64,000 bases of DNA, taken from positions 186,001 to 250,000 of the forward strand of contig NZ_CP091139.2 in NCBI RefSeq assembly GCF_021582895.2, read 5' to 3'. The notes beneath the pieces are model-generated. The model ran no database searches. It worked only from the letters and a program-made list of their open reading frames with translations, and was not told the DNA's origin. How positions within the stretch are numbered: position 1 is the stretch's first letter; each line of letters starts with the position of its first letter. The position numbers and the translations under genes were made by a program. Source of the stretch: Microbacterium elymi. GTDB taxonomy: Bacteria; Actinomycetota; Actinomycetes; Actinomycetales; Microbacteriaceae. This document shows, piece after piece, positions 9,753-22,393 of the stretch.

Positions 9753-10028
9753 TCAGGCTTCGCGCACGCTGACCAGCTGCCATCCCTCGGGGACCTGCGA
9801 CCGCAGCGTGGCCATGTCGGCGGCCTGGATGTCGTCGACCCCGTCCCGGCGCGCCATCTTCGCGCGCAGGATGATCAGGACGGAGGCCTTCGCCATCGTG
9901 GCCGCGGCATCCGTGAGCGCCCAGCCCGGCGGCACCTGGGCGTCCACCTGCGCCCGGGCGGCGTCGATGCCGTCGGCCTCCACAGTGATCTCGCGGACCT
10001 CGACGGGACGGATTCGGCCGAACAGCAT
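9753..10028 (-). CDS. Hypothetical 91-aa protein
   Basis: A small intact soluble protein, MLFGRIRPVEVREITVEA..., with no recognised domain, Cys or membrane segment. It alternates hydrophobic and charged residues and ends EGWQLVSVREA; two copies of a V(P)xGW(A/Q)L phrase (residues about 32 and 80) hint at an internally repeated alpha-beta unit. TAGCCT sits six bases before the ATG, so a leaderless transcript is likely. It converges with the glycosyltransferase six bases downstream. Confidence 0.75.
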   Translation of the reverse strand: MLFGRIRPVEVREITVEADGIDAARAQVDAQVPPGWALTDAAATMAKASVLIILRAKMARRDGVDDIQAADMATLRSQVPEGWQLVSVREA

Positions 10029-10090
10029 GAGCCCAGGCTAGTACGCGTCCGGCCCGCATCCGCGCCACGGGCCGCGTCCGGCGGAATGAG

Positions 10091-10116
10091 AAAACCCCCG
10101 CCGGAGCGGGGGTTTC
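10091..10116 (-). terminator. Intrinsic terminator after tRNA-Gln
   Basis: A seven-base stem CCCCCGC/GCGGGGG with loop CGGA, flanked by AAAA on the left and TTT on the right of the plus strand. On the minus strand this is a G/C hairpin followed by TTTT, just past the tRNA-Gln 3' end. Confidence 0.75.
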
Positions 10117-10124
10117 TCTGAGCG

Positions 10125-10196
10125 CTGGGGTACCTGGACTCGAACCAAGAATGGCGGTACCAGAAACCGCTGTGTTGCCAATTACACCATACCCCA
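10125..10196 (-). tRNA. tRNA-Gln (anticodon CTG)
   Basis: A 72-nt cloverleaf with acceptor TGGGGTA pairing with TACCCCA, a T-arm TTGGTTCGAGTCCAG and anticodon loop TTCTGGT giving CTG. It reads CAG codons. It lies immediately downstream of gltX on the same strand; many actinobacteria charge this tRNA first with Glu by GluRS, then amidate it with GatCAB. Confidence 0.95.
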
Positions 10197-10266
10197 AGGG
10201 GCTTCGACCGAAGTCGTGCCGAGGATCAAGTCTAGACGACGGTCCGGCTGCGGACAAACCGAGCGG

Positions 10267-11784
10267 TCACCGGGCGAGTCGCGCGACGAGCAGTCCCAGG
10301 CGGCGCAGGGTCTCGTCCTTGCCGAGCAGCTCCATCGACTCGAACAGCGGCGGCGAGACGCGTCGCCCGGTCACCGCCACCCGCAGCGGACCATAGGCCA
10401 GGCGCGGCTTCAGACCGAGCTCGTCCACGAGCGCGACCGACAGCGCCTGCTGGATCGCGGCGGCGGCGAAGTCGGCCCGCGGGATGTCCTGCACGGCGTT
10501 CACCGACGCCACCAGCACTTCCCCCGCGTTCTCGCCGAGGCCCTTCATCGCGTCGTCGGCGTACTCGACGTCGTCGGTGAAGAGGAACCCGACCAGGGCC
10601 GGCACCTCGCCCAGCAGCTGCACCCGCTCCTGCACGAGCGGGGCCACCGCGGTGATCAGCCGCTGCTGCTCCGGCGTGACGTCCTCGCCGACGAGACCGG
10701 CGGCACGCAGGTAGGGCACGATGCGCGTCGCGAAGTCGGACGGCTCCAGCATCCGGATGTGGTCGCCGTTGATCGCCTCGGCCTTCTTCTGATCGAAGCG
10801 GGCCGGGTTCGGGTTGACGTCGACGATGTCGAAGGCGGCGGTGAACTCGGCCAGCGAGAACACATCGCGGTCGGGTCCGATCGACCAGCCGAGCAGCGCC
10901 AGGTAGTTCAGCAGGCCCTCGTGGATGAAGCCCTTCTCGCGCTGCAAGAACAGGTCGGCTTGCGGATCGCGCTTGGACAGCTTCTTGTTGCCGGTCGCGC
11001 CGAGCACGAGCGGCATGTGACCGAACCGGGGCATGAAGGTGGCGATGCCGGCGGCGATGAGCGCGTCGTACAGGACCAGCTGCCGCGCCGTGGAGGGCAT
11101 GATGTCCTCGCCGCGGATGACGTGCGTGATGCCCATCAGGGCGTCGTCCACCGGGTTCGTGAACGGATAGAGCGCCTTGCCGCCGGCGCGCACGATGACG
11201 AAGTCGGGGAACGACCCGGCGGGGAAGGTCACCTCGCCGCGGATCAGGTCGACGTAGGTCAGGTCCTCGTCGGGCACGCGGACGCGCCAGGCCGGTTCCC
11301 GTCCCTCGGCGCGGAACGCCGCCTTCTGCTCGTCGGTCAGCTCGCGGTCGAAGTTGTCGTAGCCGAGCTGTGCGGCTCGTCCGTTCGCCGCGTTCCGGGC
11401 ATCGATCTCGGCGGCGGTCGAGTAGCTCTCGTAGACCCGCCCGGCCGCGACCAGCCGCTCCAGCACGTCGGCGTAGATCCCGGTGCGCTGCGACTGCCGG
11501 TACGGTCCGTGCGGACCGCCCTTCTCGACCCCCTCGTCCCAGTCGATGCGCAGCCAGGTCAGCGCGTCGACGAGCTGGCGATAGCTCTCCTCGCTGTCGC
11601 GGGCAGCATCCGTGTCCTCCACCCGGAAGATCAGCGTGCCGCCGGTGTGTCGCGCGTATGCCCAGTTGTAGAGCGCCGTACGCACCATGCCGACGTGCGG
11701 CAGGCCGGTCGGCGAGGGGCAGAAGCGGACGCGCACGTCGGGTCCGGCGGCGGTCGTGGTCAGGGGGTGGGGCGCGGAAGACAC
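10267..11784 (-). CDS. gltX: Glutamate--tRNA ligase
   Basis: A 505-aa class I aminoacyl-tRNA synthetase in one intact frame. The HIGH-type signature is [10 protein letters not shown] near residue 23 and the KMSKS-type loop is KKLSKRD near residue 268. Other family phrases are [22 protein letters not shown] and [19 protein letters not shown]. It charges tRNA-Glu and, in organisms without GlnRS, probably tRNA-Gln as well (family knowledge). It follows the FAH-fold and MFS genes on the same strand with an 11-bp gap, and is followed by tRNA-Gln. The long gene without any frameshift shows that the sequence errors are not uniform. Confidence 0.97.
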   Translation of the reverse strand: MSSAPHPLTTTAAGPDVRVRFCPSPTGLPHVGMVRTALYNWAYARHTGGTLIFRVEDTDAARDSEESYRQLVDALTWLRIDWDEGVEKGGPHGPYRQSQRTGIYADVLERLVAAGRVYESYSTAAEIDARNAANGRAAQLGYDNFDRELTDEQKAAFRAEGREPAWRVRVPDEDLTYVDLIRGEVTFPAGSFPDFVIVRAGGKALYPFTNPVDDALMGITHVIRGEDIMPSTARQLVLYDALIAAGIATFMPRFGHMPLVLGATGNKKLSKRDPQADLFLQREKGFIHEGLLNYLALLGWSIGPDRDVFSLAEFTAAFDIVDVNPNPARFDQKKAEAINGDHIRMLEPSDFATRIVPYLRAAGLVGEDVTPEQQRLITAVAPLVQERVQLLGEVPALVGFLFTDDVEYADDAMKGLGENAGEVLVASVNAVQDIPRADFAAAAIQQALSVALVDELGLKPRLAYGPLRVAVTGRRVSPPLFESMELLGKDETLRRLGLLVARLAR

Positions 11785-11794
11785 GCCCTCCAGC

Positions 11795-13037
11795 CTAGTT
11801 CGCCCGGGTGCGTCGCCCGAGCGGTGACAGACCCGCCACCACGGCGACGATCACCAGCGCGCACAGCGCGAGCCCCCCGTACCCGATCCAGGACAGCAGC
11901 ACGCCGGCAAGGACCGCGCCGACCGCGCCGACCAGACTCATCAGGAAGTCGTTGCGCCCCTGCCGGCGGGTGCGACGGTCTTCGGCGGATGCCTCGGTCA
12001 GCAGCGCCGCACCGGAGACCGTGGTCGCGCTCCAGCCGAGACCGAGCAGGACCAGCGCCACCGTGACCGCCGGAGTCGAGGTCTGCCCGAGCGCCGCCGT
12101 GACCAGCGAGGCGACCAGCAGGGCCTGTCCCAGCAGGCACGGTCGGGACCCGCCCGATGCGGTCGGCGAGGATGCCGAACACCGGTGAGAGCGCATACAT
12201 CCCGGCGATGTGCAGGCTGATGGTCAGGCCGATGATCTCCAGGGTCGCGCCCGCGTGGATGAGGTGGACCGGGGTCATCGCCATCACCGACACCATGACG
12301 CCGTGGGCGCCCGCGATCGCCAGCATCGCATAGCGGGCGGGCACCGGGCGGTCGGCATGGGCGACGCGGGTGCCGGCCGCCGAATGATGCGCCGTGATCC
12401 GCATCGCCAGTCGCAGCGGGTCCGGTCGCAGCGCCAGCAGGTACAGCGCGATGCCCATCGCCTGGGCGACGATCGTGAACAGGTACGGTCCGGTCAGCGT
12501 CGGCATCCCGAGCGCATCGCCGATGACCTCGCCCGGTCCCACGAGGTTCGGGCCGAGCACGGCGCCGATCGTGGTCGCCCACACGACGATGGACAGATCG
12601 CGTCCGCGCGAGCTGTCGGTGGCCAGGTCGGCCGCGGCGAAGCGCGACTGCAGATTCGCCGCCTGGCCGGCGCCGACCAGTGCGAAGCCGGCGATCAGCA
12701 GCGGGAAGCTGCGCGCGCCGGTCGCGACCACGACGAGGGCGACGCCGATGATGGCCACCAGCATCCCGGTCGCCAGTGACGGCCGCCGCCCGCCGCGACG
12801 GGCGAGGGCGGCCAGCGGCACCGCGGTGAGGGCGGTGCCCAGCGTCACCGACGCCGTCGCCCAGCCGGAGAACGCCTCGTCGCCGGAGAGATCGGCGGCC
12901 AGCACCGCGCCCAGCGACACCGTGGCGCCGAACGCGAGTCCGCCCAGGATCTGTCCGAGCGAGAGGACCCACACGGTTCGCCGCTGGATGCGGCCCAGCT
13001 GCGCGGGATCGGGCAGCACTGCGATGGATGTCGTCAC
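11795..13037 (-). CDS. MFS transporter, one frameshift
   Basis: A 12-helix major facilitator of about 414 aa, probably a drug/metabolite exporter (DHA1-like). Visible are the N-terminal helix [20 protein letters not shown], a loop 2-3 basic patch [14 protein letters not shown] and, in the second half, [14 protein letters not shown]. The frame breaks at about 12135, where GTGCTGCTGG reads GTGCCTGCTGG (a GCTGC to GCCTGC insertion). It resumes [17 protein letters not shown] to the end [10 protein letters not shown]. The GTG start overlaps the stop of the FAH gene (GTGA), so the two are coupled. Substrate unknown. Confidence 0.85.
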
Positions 13038-13801
13038 GCGGCGCGGGCGGGGTTGCGCAGGATCCCGAGACCGGTGATCTCGACCTCGACGCTCTGCCCG
13101 GCGGTGAACGGCCCCACCCCGGCCGGGGTGCCGGTCAGCAGCACGTCGCCGGGCAGCAGGGTGAACGCGGCCGAGGCGTAGGCGATGATGTCGGGCACCG
13201 AGTGCACCATGTCCGAGATCGGTCCCTGCTGGCGCACCTCGCCGTCGACCCGGGTGGTGATCACGGCGTCGCCGGCCGGATCGAACTCGGTCTCGACCGC
13301 GGGACCGAGCGGGCAGAAGGTGTCGAAGCCCTTGGCCCGCGACCACTGCCCGTCGTTGCGCTGCAGATCGCGCGCGGTGACGTCGTTGGCGATGGTGTAG
13401 CCGAACACGTACTCCAGCGCCCGCTCGGCCGGAACGTTCTTGGCGATCTTGCCGATCACCACCGCCAGCTCGCCCTCGAAGTCGACCCGCTGGGACTGCG
13501 GCGGCAGCACGATCGCGTCGCCCGGCCCGATCACGGAGGTGTTCGGCTTGAGGAACAGCATGGGCGCCTCGGCGACCTCGTTGCCCAGCTCCGCCGCGTG
13601 GTCGCGGTAGTTGCGGGCGACCGCCACCACCTTGGAGCGCGGGATGACCGGCGCCAGCAGGGCGACGTCCGCCAGCGGGACCCGGTCACCGGTGGTGTCG
13701 AGTCCGGCGAACATCGGGTCGCCCGCGAGGACGACCAGGTCGGTCTCGTCGACGATGCCGTACTTGATGGAGCCCTGGTGGCTGAACCGCGCGATTCTCA
13801 C
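13034..13801 (-). CDS. Fumarylacetoacetate hydrolase family protein
   Basis: A 255-aa intact protein of the FAH/HpcE fold, which catalyses hydrolysis or decarboxylation of beta-diketo acids with a divalent metal. Signatures are VARNYRDHAAELG near residue 60, FLKPNTSVIGPGD, VDFEGELAVVIGK (metal-binding E-x-E), GYTIANDVTARDLQ, and LLPGDVLLTGTPAGVGP near the C-terminus. In Microbacteriaceae such genes often sit next to gltX; the exact substrate is unknown, with acylpyruvate or oxaloacetate as alternatives. TAGGCT lies six bases before the GTG, indicating a leaderless transcript. The MFS gene and gltX follow in the same direction. Confidence 0.88.
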   Translation of the reverse strand: MRIARFSHQGSIKYGIVDETDLVVLAGDPMFAGLDTTGDRVPLADVALLAPVIPRSKVVAVARNYRDHAAELGNEVAEAPMLFLKPNTSVIGPGDAIVLPPQSQRVDFEGELAVVIGKIAKNVPAERALEYVFGYTIANDVTARDLQRNDGQWSRAKGFDTFCPLGPAVETEFDPAGDAVITTRVDGEVRQQGPISDMVHSVPDIIAYASAAFTLLPGDVLLTGTPAGVGPFTAGQSVEVEITGLGILRNPARAA

Positions 13802-13827
13802 CGCATCAGCCTAGTCGTGCCGCTCCC

Positions 13828-14927
13828 TCAGGCGTCGAGCCGCACGAGCCAGTCGTGCGTGTCCGCGCGACGTCCGTACTGGATGTCGGTGAGCTCTTCG
13901 CGCAGCGACGTGGCCAGGTCGCCGGTGGGCTGCGGGTCCACGAAGTCGTGGCCCTTCAGGGTGCCGATCGGCGCGACCACGGCGGCGGTGCCGCAGGCGA
14001 AGACCTCCACGATCTCGCCGGATGCCACGCCCTGCCGCCACTCGTCGAGCGAGACCGGCCGCTCGCTGCACCTCGTGGCCGCGATCCCGGGCCAGCTGGA
14101 GCAGGGACTCACGGGTGATGCCCTCCAGGATCGAGTCGGAGGCCGGGGTGACCAGCGTCCCGTCCTTCCGCACGAACACCACGTTCATGCCGCCGAGCTC
14201 CTCGACGTTGCGGTCCTGGTCCAGGAACACGACCTGGTCGCAGCCCTGGTCGGCCGCCTCGGCCTGGGGCAGGAGGCTCGCCGCATAGTTGCCGCCGGTC
14301 TTGGCCGCCCCGGTGCCGCCGCGGCCGGCACGTGCATAGTCCTCGCTGAGCCAGATCGAGACCGGCTTCGCGCCGCCCTTGAAGTAGGCGCCCACCGGGC
14401 TGGCGATGACGCGGAACGACACCTCGCGCGCCGGACGCACGCCCAGGAACGCCTCGGAGGCGAACATGAACGGCCGCAGGTACAGGCTCTGATCCTCGCC
14501 GCCGGGCACCCAGTCCCCGTCGACCGCGATCAGCTCGCGCAGCGACTGCACGAAGGTGTCGACCGGCAGCTCGGGCAGTGCCAGCCGCCGCGCGCTTGCG
14601 CTCGAGCCGCCGGCCGTTCTGGTCGGGCCGGAACGTGTGCACCGATCCGTCCGCGTGCCGGTAGGCCTTGATGCCCTCGAAGATCTCCTGCCCGTAATGC
14701 AGCACGGCCGCGGCCGGGTCGAGCGAGAGCGGTCCGTAGGGCTCGACCCGTGCGTCGTGCCAGCCCTCGGTGGAGGACCACGAGATGCCGACCATGTGGT
14801 CGGTGAACACGGTCCCGAACGACGGGTCGCGCAGCAGCTCCGTGCGGCGGGCCGGCGGAACGGCGGACGGGTTGCGGGTCACGGTGAAGGCCGCCGTGGC
14901 GGTGGCAGATGCTGCGGAGAGGGTCAT
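13828..14927 (-). CDS. ilvE: Branched-chain amino acid aminotransferase, two frameshifts
   Basis: A class IV PLP enzyme interconverting Leu, Ile and Val with their 2-oxo acids, the last step of branched-chain synthesis. Motifs: [23 protein letters not shown] (positions 40-65), [14 protein letters not shown], the PLP lysine in [11 protein letters not shown], and [15 protein letters not shown]. Frameshifts: near 14593, GAGCGCAGCGCG reads with an extra A (GCAGC to GCAAGC); near 14070, an extra C follows HEV before [10 protein letters not shown]. Corrected length about 366 aa. Transcribed alone or after leuB, 47 bp upstream. Identity is certain. Confidence 0.93.
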
Positions 14928-14974
14928 GTCAGGTCCAAACGTCGAAGGTGGCGGCGACGCCCACGTGTCTCAGA

Positions 14975-16041
14975 TTACGCCCGCAGCCGTGCGGCGATCG
15001 CGTCGCCGATCTGCGCCGTCGTGCGGGATGCCGCGCCCCGGCCGGCGATGTCGTCCTCGACCGCGCGCGTGACGCGGTCGGCGTCGCCGGGCAGCCCGAG
15101 GTGGTCGAGCAGGAGGGCGATGGACAGGATCGCGGCCGTGGGATCGGCCTTCTGCTGTCCGGCGATGTCCGGTGCCGAACCGTGCACGGGCTCGAACATC
15201 GACGGGAACGCGCCGTCCGGGTTGATGTTCCCGGATGCGGCCAGACCGATGCCTCCGGTGACGGCGCCGGCCAGATCGGTCAGGATGTCGCCGAAGAGGT
15301 TGTCGGTGACGATCACGTCGAAGCGACCCGGGTTCGTGACCAGGAAGATGGTCGCGGCATCGACGTGCAGGTAGTCTACGGCAACGTCCGGATGCTCCGC
15401 GGCCACGTCGTCCACGATCCGCTTCCACAGCGACCCGGCGTTGACCAGCACGTTCGTCTTGTGCACGAGGGTGAGCCGGTGCGCGCGCCGTTCGGCGAGG
15501 TCGAACGCGTAGCGCACGACGCGCTCCACGCCGTAGGCGGTGTTCACGCTCGTCTCGTTCGCGATCTCGTGCGGTGTGCCGCGGCGGATGCTGCCCCCGT
15601 TGCCCACGTACGGCCCTTCGGTGCCCTCGCGCACCACGACGAAGTCGACCGATCCGGGGTCGGCCAGCGGCCCGGCAGACCCCGGGTAGAGCCGTGCCGG
15701 GCGCAGGTTCACATAGTGGTCGAGTTCGAACCGCAGCTTCAGCAGGAGGCCCCGCTCGATGTTCGCTCCCGCCAGACGGGGATCGCCGGGTGTTCCCCCA
15801 CGGCACCCAGCAGGATCGCGTCGTGCCCCTTGATCGCGGTGAGGTCCTCGTCGGTGAGCGTGTCGCCGGTCGCGAGGTAGCGGCCGGCCCCCAGCGCGAA
15901 GCGCGTCTTCTCGAATCGGATGTCGCTGCCCGCGGTCGCGGCGTCGAGCACCTTCTCCGCCTCGGCGACGACCTCCGGTCCGATCCCGTCCCCGGCGATG
16001 ACCGCCAGCTTCACGACACGCGACTGTGCATGCTCCAACAC
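14975..16041 (-). CDS. leuB: 3-isopropylmalate dehydrogenase, one frameshift
   Basis: LeuB oxidatively decarboxylates 3-isopropylmalate using NAD+ in leucine synthesis. Motifs: [37 protein letters not shown], the tyrosine/lysine region [17 protein letters not shown] and [13 protein letters not shown], and the metal/NAD motif [19 protein letters not shown]. One lost C in the run at about 15795 breaks the frame at GAVGG, resuming [15 protein letters not shown]. About 355 aa corrected. GTG is chosen as start because GAGGAG precedes it by five bases; a start a few codons downstream is possible. Confidence 0.94.
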
Positions 16042-16057
16042 GGCACTCCTCTGCGAC

Positions 16058-17622
16058 TCACTCGACGCTGTTCTGGTTCCCACCCAGAGTAGTGGCCGCG
16101 ATCACGCCGGCTGCCACGACCAGGGCCGCCCCGATCAGTGCGGCGGCCCCCACGCCCGCGTCGAACGCCGTGGCGGCGGCCTCGTGCAGCGCCGCGCCGA
16201 CCGCGCCCGGCAGTCCGGACGCGGCGTGCACCGCGCCGGCGAGCGTCTCGCGGGCCGCGTCGGCCACCGCCGCCGGCACGCCGGCCGGCACGGCGAGGGT
16301 GCCCCGGTAGACGGCCGTCAGCAGCCCGCCGATCACGGACGTGCCCAGCACGGTGCCCAGCTCGTAAGCGGTCTCGGAGACCGCGCTGGCCGCACCCGCC
16401 TTGGCCGCCGGGGCGGAGGAGAGGATGAGCTCGTTCGAGACGGTCTCAGCCGCCCCCACGCCGATCCCCAGGCTGATCGAGGCCAGGATCGTCGGCCACA
16501 GTGTGTGCGGGCCGGTGGTCAGTGCGATCCCGACGTATCCCGCCGCGGAGAACACCAGCGCGGCCGGGATCACCACCCGCGGCGAGACCCGGGCCGAGAT
16601 CGGGACGACGATCAGGCCCGCGGCGATCATCGCCGCCAGCGACGGCACCAGCGCGAGCCCCGACTCCAGCGGCGACAGCCCGACGATCAGCTTGCAGGTG
16701 CTGGGCGACGAAGAACAGGAACCCCACCAGCGCCACCACGCTGAGCAGGTTGACCAGCAGTGCGCCGGTGAACACCCGGCGGCGGAACAGTGCCATATCC
16801 AGCATCGGCGACGGGACGCGCAGCTGTCGGCGCACGAAGAGCACCCCGAACAGCACGCCGATCGCCAGCAGCGGCAGCACCATTCCGCCCAGGCCGACCA
16901 CCGCCATCTCCTTGATCGCGTACACGATCGGCACCATCGCCCCGATCGACAGCGCGATGCTGATCGGATCGATGCGCCCGGGCGCGGGGTCGCGACTCTC
17001 CGGCACGAGCAGCGGGGCGAGCACCAGCAGCGGGATCAGCACGGGGACGGCCATCAGGAACACCGAGCCCCAGGCGAAGTGCTCCAGCAGGATGCCGCCG
17101 ACGATCGGGCCGAGGGCGGCCCCGGCCGAGAACATCGCGGCCCACACCGCGATGGCCAGGCGCCGCTGGCGGCGGTCGGTGAAGACGCTGCGGATCAGCG
17201 ACAGCGTGGAGGGCATCAGCATGGCGCCGAACACGGCCATCGCCGCGCGCCCGGCGATCAGCCACTCGGCTGTGGGCGCGAACGCGGTGGCCGCCGACAC
17301 CAGGGCGAAGCCGGTGGCGCCGATCAGCAGCATCCGACGCCGGCCGAACCGATCCCCCAGTGTCCCCATCGTCACCAGGAGCGTGGCCAGCACCAGTGGG
17401 TAGGCGTCGATGATCCACAGCTGCTGGATGCTCGTCGGCTCGAGCTCGAGCGCGATCATCGGCAGGGCGAAGCTGAGCACGGTGTTGTCCACCGAGATGA
17501 GCAGGCACAGGCAGCATCAGGACGGCCAGGGCGGCCCAGGCGCGCCCGCCGGCGCGCGCCGGACGCGGCGCGGACCCCGCGGGGATGCGGGCGGGGTCGG
17601 GAGTGGGGCTGAGCACGGTCAT
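16058..17622 (-). CDS. MFS drug exporter, DHA2 (14-TM) family, two frameshifts
   Basis: About 521 aa, with the DHA2/QacA-SmvA signature: an N-terminal LLISVDNTVLSFALPMIALEL (motif D1 on helix 1), a motif A loop GTLGDRFGRRRMLLIG and a motif C helix GAALGPIVGGILL. Family members export cationic antimicrobials. Frame breaks: near 17503, GTGCTGCTC reads GTGCCTGCTC; near 16692, CTGCAGCTG reads CTGCAAGCTG. Both are insertions in GCAGC. It is divergent from a TetR gene with a shared palindromic operator, the usual design of an inducible efflux pump. Confidence 0.87.
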
Positions 17623-17652
17623 GACGATCTCGTTCGGTGGCGGCAGGACGAT

Positions 17653-17676
17653 ACTGTACCGTCCAGCCGGTATACT
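17653..17676. promoter_or_regulatory. Probable TetR operator between the DHA2 exporter and tetR
   Basis: Arms ACTGTACCG and CGGTATACT flank a six-base spacer and are inverted matches at seven of nine positions. On the minus strand the right arm overlaps TAGTAT (17672-17677), a plausible -10 of the exporter, so binding would block it. Confidence 0.5.
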
Positions 17677-17713
17677 AACAGCATCCCCGTCCCCCGCCGA
17701 TACGATCGAGCCC

Positions 17714-18262
17714 ATGAGTCGTCCGCCGCATGCCCGCGAGAGCGTCCTGGACGCGTTCGCGCAGATCCTCATGGACGACGGCGAGCGGGCGGCGACGATG
17801 GATGCCACGGCCCGCGCGGCGGGCGTCTCCAAGGGCGGCCTGCTGTACCACTTCGCCACCAAGGACGCGCTCGAGGCGGCGCTGATCGAGCGGCTCCGCG
17901 TCCTCGTCGACCAGGATGTCGAGGAGATCAGCAACGCTCCCGAGGGCGTCGTGGCCGCCTATGTGCGCACGTCGATGATGGAGGGCACCGCGCTGGATCG
18001 CGCGCTCCTGGGCGTGTCGCGGCTCGCCCAGGGCGGGAGTCCGGCCGCCGGCACCGCCCTGCACGAGATCCGGGAGCGCTGGGCGGACGCCGTACGTCCG
18101 CATGTGCGCGACGAGACGGCGCTGCGCCTGGTGCTGCTGGTCTCGGACGGCCTGTACTTCAACAATCTGCTCGACGCGACGGCATCCGGCCCGCTCGCCG
18201 ACTCGTCCGAACTGGACGCGCTGGCCGCTCTCGTGCGCGACGTCACCGCGCCGGGCGACTAA
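17714..18262 (+). CDS. TetR/AcrR family repressor
   Basis: A 182-aa intact regulator. The helix-turn-helix occupies about residues 8-52 (SVLDAFAQILMDDGERAATMDATARAAGVSKGGLLYHF, split here only by memory of the fold: AAGVSKGGLLYHFATKDALE is the recognition half). The C-terminal ligand domain is unremarkable. Divergent from the DHA2 exporter, which it probably represses until an exported drug binds. TACGAT lies seven bases before the ATG with no ribosome site, so the transcript is probably leaderless. Confidence 0.88.
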   Translation: MSRPPHARESVLDAFAQILMDDGERAATMDATARAAGVSKGGLLYHFATKDALEAALIERLRVLVDQDVEEISNAPEGVVAAYVRTSMMEGTALDRALLGVSRLAQGGSPAAGTALHEIRERWADAVRPHVRDETALRLVLLVSDGLYFNNLLDATASGPLADSSELDALAALVRDVTAPGD

Positions 18263-18378
18263 CACAGCCGGACCGGCGCCGCAAGGCCTGGCGCCCCGCC
18301 GCGCCGTGTCGGATGATGGAGGCCCGCCGCGGCGCGACCCATCACGCCGTGGTCAAGGACACACGGAACGGAGCGACC

Positions 18379-18636
18379 ATGAGCATCGGACTCGGCATCG
18401 TCCTCTTCGTCATCGGAGCGATCCTCGCCTTCGCCCTGCACATCGACGTGGGGTGGGTGGACCTTCCGCTGGTCGGCTACATCCTCATGGCCGCGGGGGT
18501 CGTCGTCTTCATCGTGGGGCTCGTGTTCCTCATGCGCCGGCGGCGCACGATCGCGACCTCGCACACCTCGGTCGACCCGCGCAGCGGCGACACGGTGCGC
18601 CGCGACGAGACCTCCGCCCCGGACGACACCATCTGA
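18379..18636 (+). CDS. DUF6458-type small membrane protein
   Basis: An 85-aa intact protein with two hydrophobic helices, residues 3-22 (IGLGIVLFVIGAILAFALHI) and 30-51 (LVGYILMAAGVVVFIVGLVF), then an MRRRR stop-transfer patch and an acidic, Ser/Thr-rich tail. The layout MSIGLG...GWVDLPLVGYILM is that of the actinobacterial family I know as DUF6458; function unknown. A GGAG site precedes the ATG. It runs convergent to serA. Confidence 0.8.
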   Translation: MSIGLGIVLFVIGAILAFALHIDVGWVDLPLVGYILMAAGVVVFIVGLVFLMRRRRTIATSHTSVDPRSGDTVRRDETSAPDDTI

Positions 18637-18654
18637 GCGACGCGCACCCGGCCC

Positions 18655-20260
18655 TCAGACCCCGACGATCTCGATCTGGCGCAGCAGGTCGGCGCCGACG
18701 GCGTCCTGCATCTTCTCGGTGATCTCCTCGGGCACCGGGGAGTCGACGGTCAGCACCGACAGCGCCCGCCCGTGCGCGTCCGGGTGGGCGACCTGGAGAC
18801 CGGCGATGTTGATGCCGGTGTCGCCGAGCAGCCGGCCGTAGATGGCGACCACCCCGGGCCGGTCGGCGTACTGCATCACGAGGTGATGCCTGCTCGATCG
18901 GGACCTCGATCTCGTAGTCGTCGATGCCGACGATCTTCGGCACCATGCGGGTGCCGGCCAGCGTCCCGGCGACGCTGAGCACGCTGCCGTCGGACAGCGA
19001 GCCGCGCAGGATCGTGATGTTCCGGTACAGCGGGCTGTCGGCCTCGACGATCAGCCGGGTCTCGATCCCACGCTGCTCGGCGAACAGCGGCGCGTTCACG
19101 TACGAGACGTTCTCGCTGACGATGTTGGTGAAGATCCCCTTCAGCGCCGCCAGCCGGTACACGCTCACGTCGTACGCCGCCAGTTCGCCGCGCACCTCGA
19201 TGTCCAGGCTGGTCAGGGCGCTCTGCGACAGACCGGTGAAGAACTGCCCGAGCATCTCCACCAGCGCGATGCCGGGACGCACGAACGGGTCGATCACCCC
19301 GCCGGCGACGTTGACCGCGTCCGGGACCAGGTCGCCTTCCAGCGCCAGCTTGACCGACCGCGCCACCGAGACGCCGGCCTTCTCCTGCGCCTCGGCGGTG
19401 GAGGCACCCAGGTGCGGGGTGACGACCGTGTTGGGCAGGGCGAGCAGGCGCTGCGCCGAGCCGCCGTCGGCGGGGGGCTCGGAGGTGAACACATCCAGCG
19501 CTGCCCCCGCGATCACGCCGCCGGCCAGGGCGTCGTGCAGCGCGTCCTCGTCGATCAGCCCGCCGCGTGCGACGTTGACGATGTAGGCGGTCGGCTTCAT
19601 CAGCGCCAGCTGCTCGGCGCCGATCATGCCCGTGGTCTCGGGCGTCTTGGGCATGTGCACCGTGACGAAGTCGCTCTGGCGCAAGCACCTCGTCCAGCGG
19701 CAGGGCTCGACCTGCAGCTTGCTGTGCGCGGGCGGGGGTCAGATACGGGTCGTAGCCGACGACCCGCACGCCGAAGGCGCGCAGCCGCTCGGTGATCAGG
19801 CTCCCGATCCGTCCGACGCCGACGATGCCGACCGTCTTCTCGAAGAGCTCGGCGCCGGTGTAGGCGCTGCGCTTCCACTCCCCCGGGCCAGCGAGTCGTT
19901 CGCGGCCGGGATGTGCCGGGCCAGGCTCAGCATGTGCGCGATCGTCAGCTCGGCGGCGGAGATGATGTTCGAGGTCGGGGCGTTCACGACCATGACGCCG
20001 GCGGTGGTCGCCGCCTTGATGTCCACGTTGTCCAGCCCCACGCCGGCGCGGGCGATCACCCGCAGCTTCGGCGCGGCGGCGATGGCCTCGGCATCCATCT
20101 TCGTCGCCGACCGGATCAGCACCGCCTCGGCGTCGGCGAGAGCCGGCAGCAGGGCCGCCCGATCCGCTCCGTCCACATCCCGGATCTCGAAGTCGGGCCC
20201 GAGGGCCTCGACGGTCGCGGGTGAGAGCTGTTCGGCAATGAGGACGACGGGCTTGGTCAC
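18655..20260 (-). CDS. serA: D-3-phosphoglycerate dehydrogenase (long, ACT-domain type), three or more frameshifts
   Basis: SerA oxidises 3-phosphoglycerate, the first step of serine synthesis. About 530 aa: catalytic/NAD domain with RAGVGLDNVDIKAAT, VGIVGVGRIGSLI (Rossmann), VNVARGGLIDEDAL and TPHLGASTAEAQ, an intervening domain of about 130 residues, and a C-terminal ACT domain (DRPGVVAIYGRLLGDTGINIAG) for serine feedback. Frame breaks: lost G near 19880; GCGCAGC read with an extra A near 19683; GCAGC read GCAGGC near 18885. A compensating pair (GCAAGC near 19717, then a lost base) garbles RAQQ-PLDEVL. GTG start preceded by AAGG. Confidence 0.93.
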
Positions 20261-20396
20261 AAGCAGACCCTTCGGCGGTGGGCCGCGCGCACAGCGCACG
20301 ACGGCTTCGAGAGTGGGGATGCCGCGCCGCACGCCTTCGGGGCGAGACGCTGCCAGCCTACCGGCATCCGCCGACCGTCCCCGACCGTGTGACGCC

Positions 20397-22393
<1,997 letters not shown>

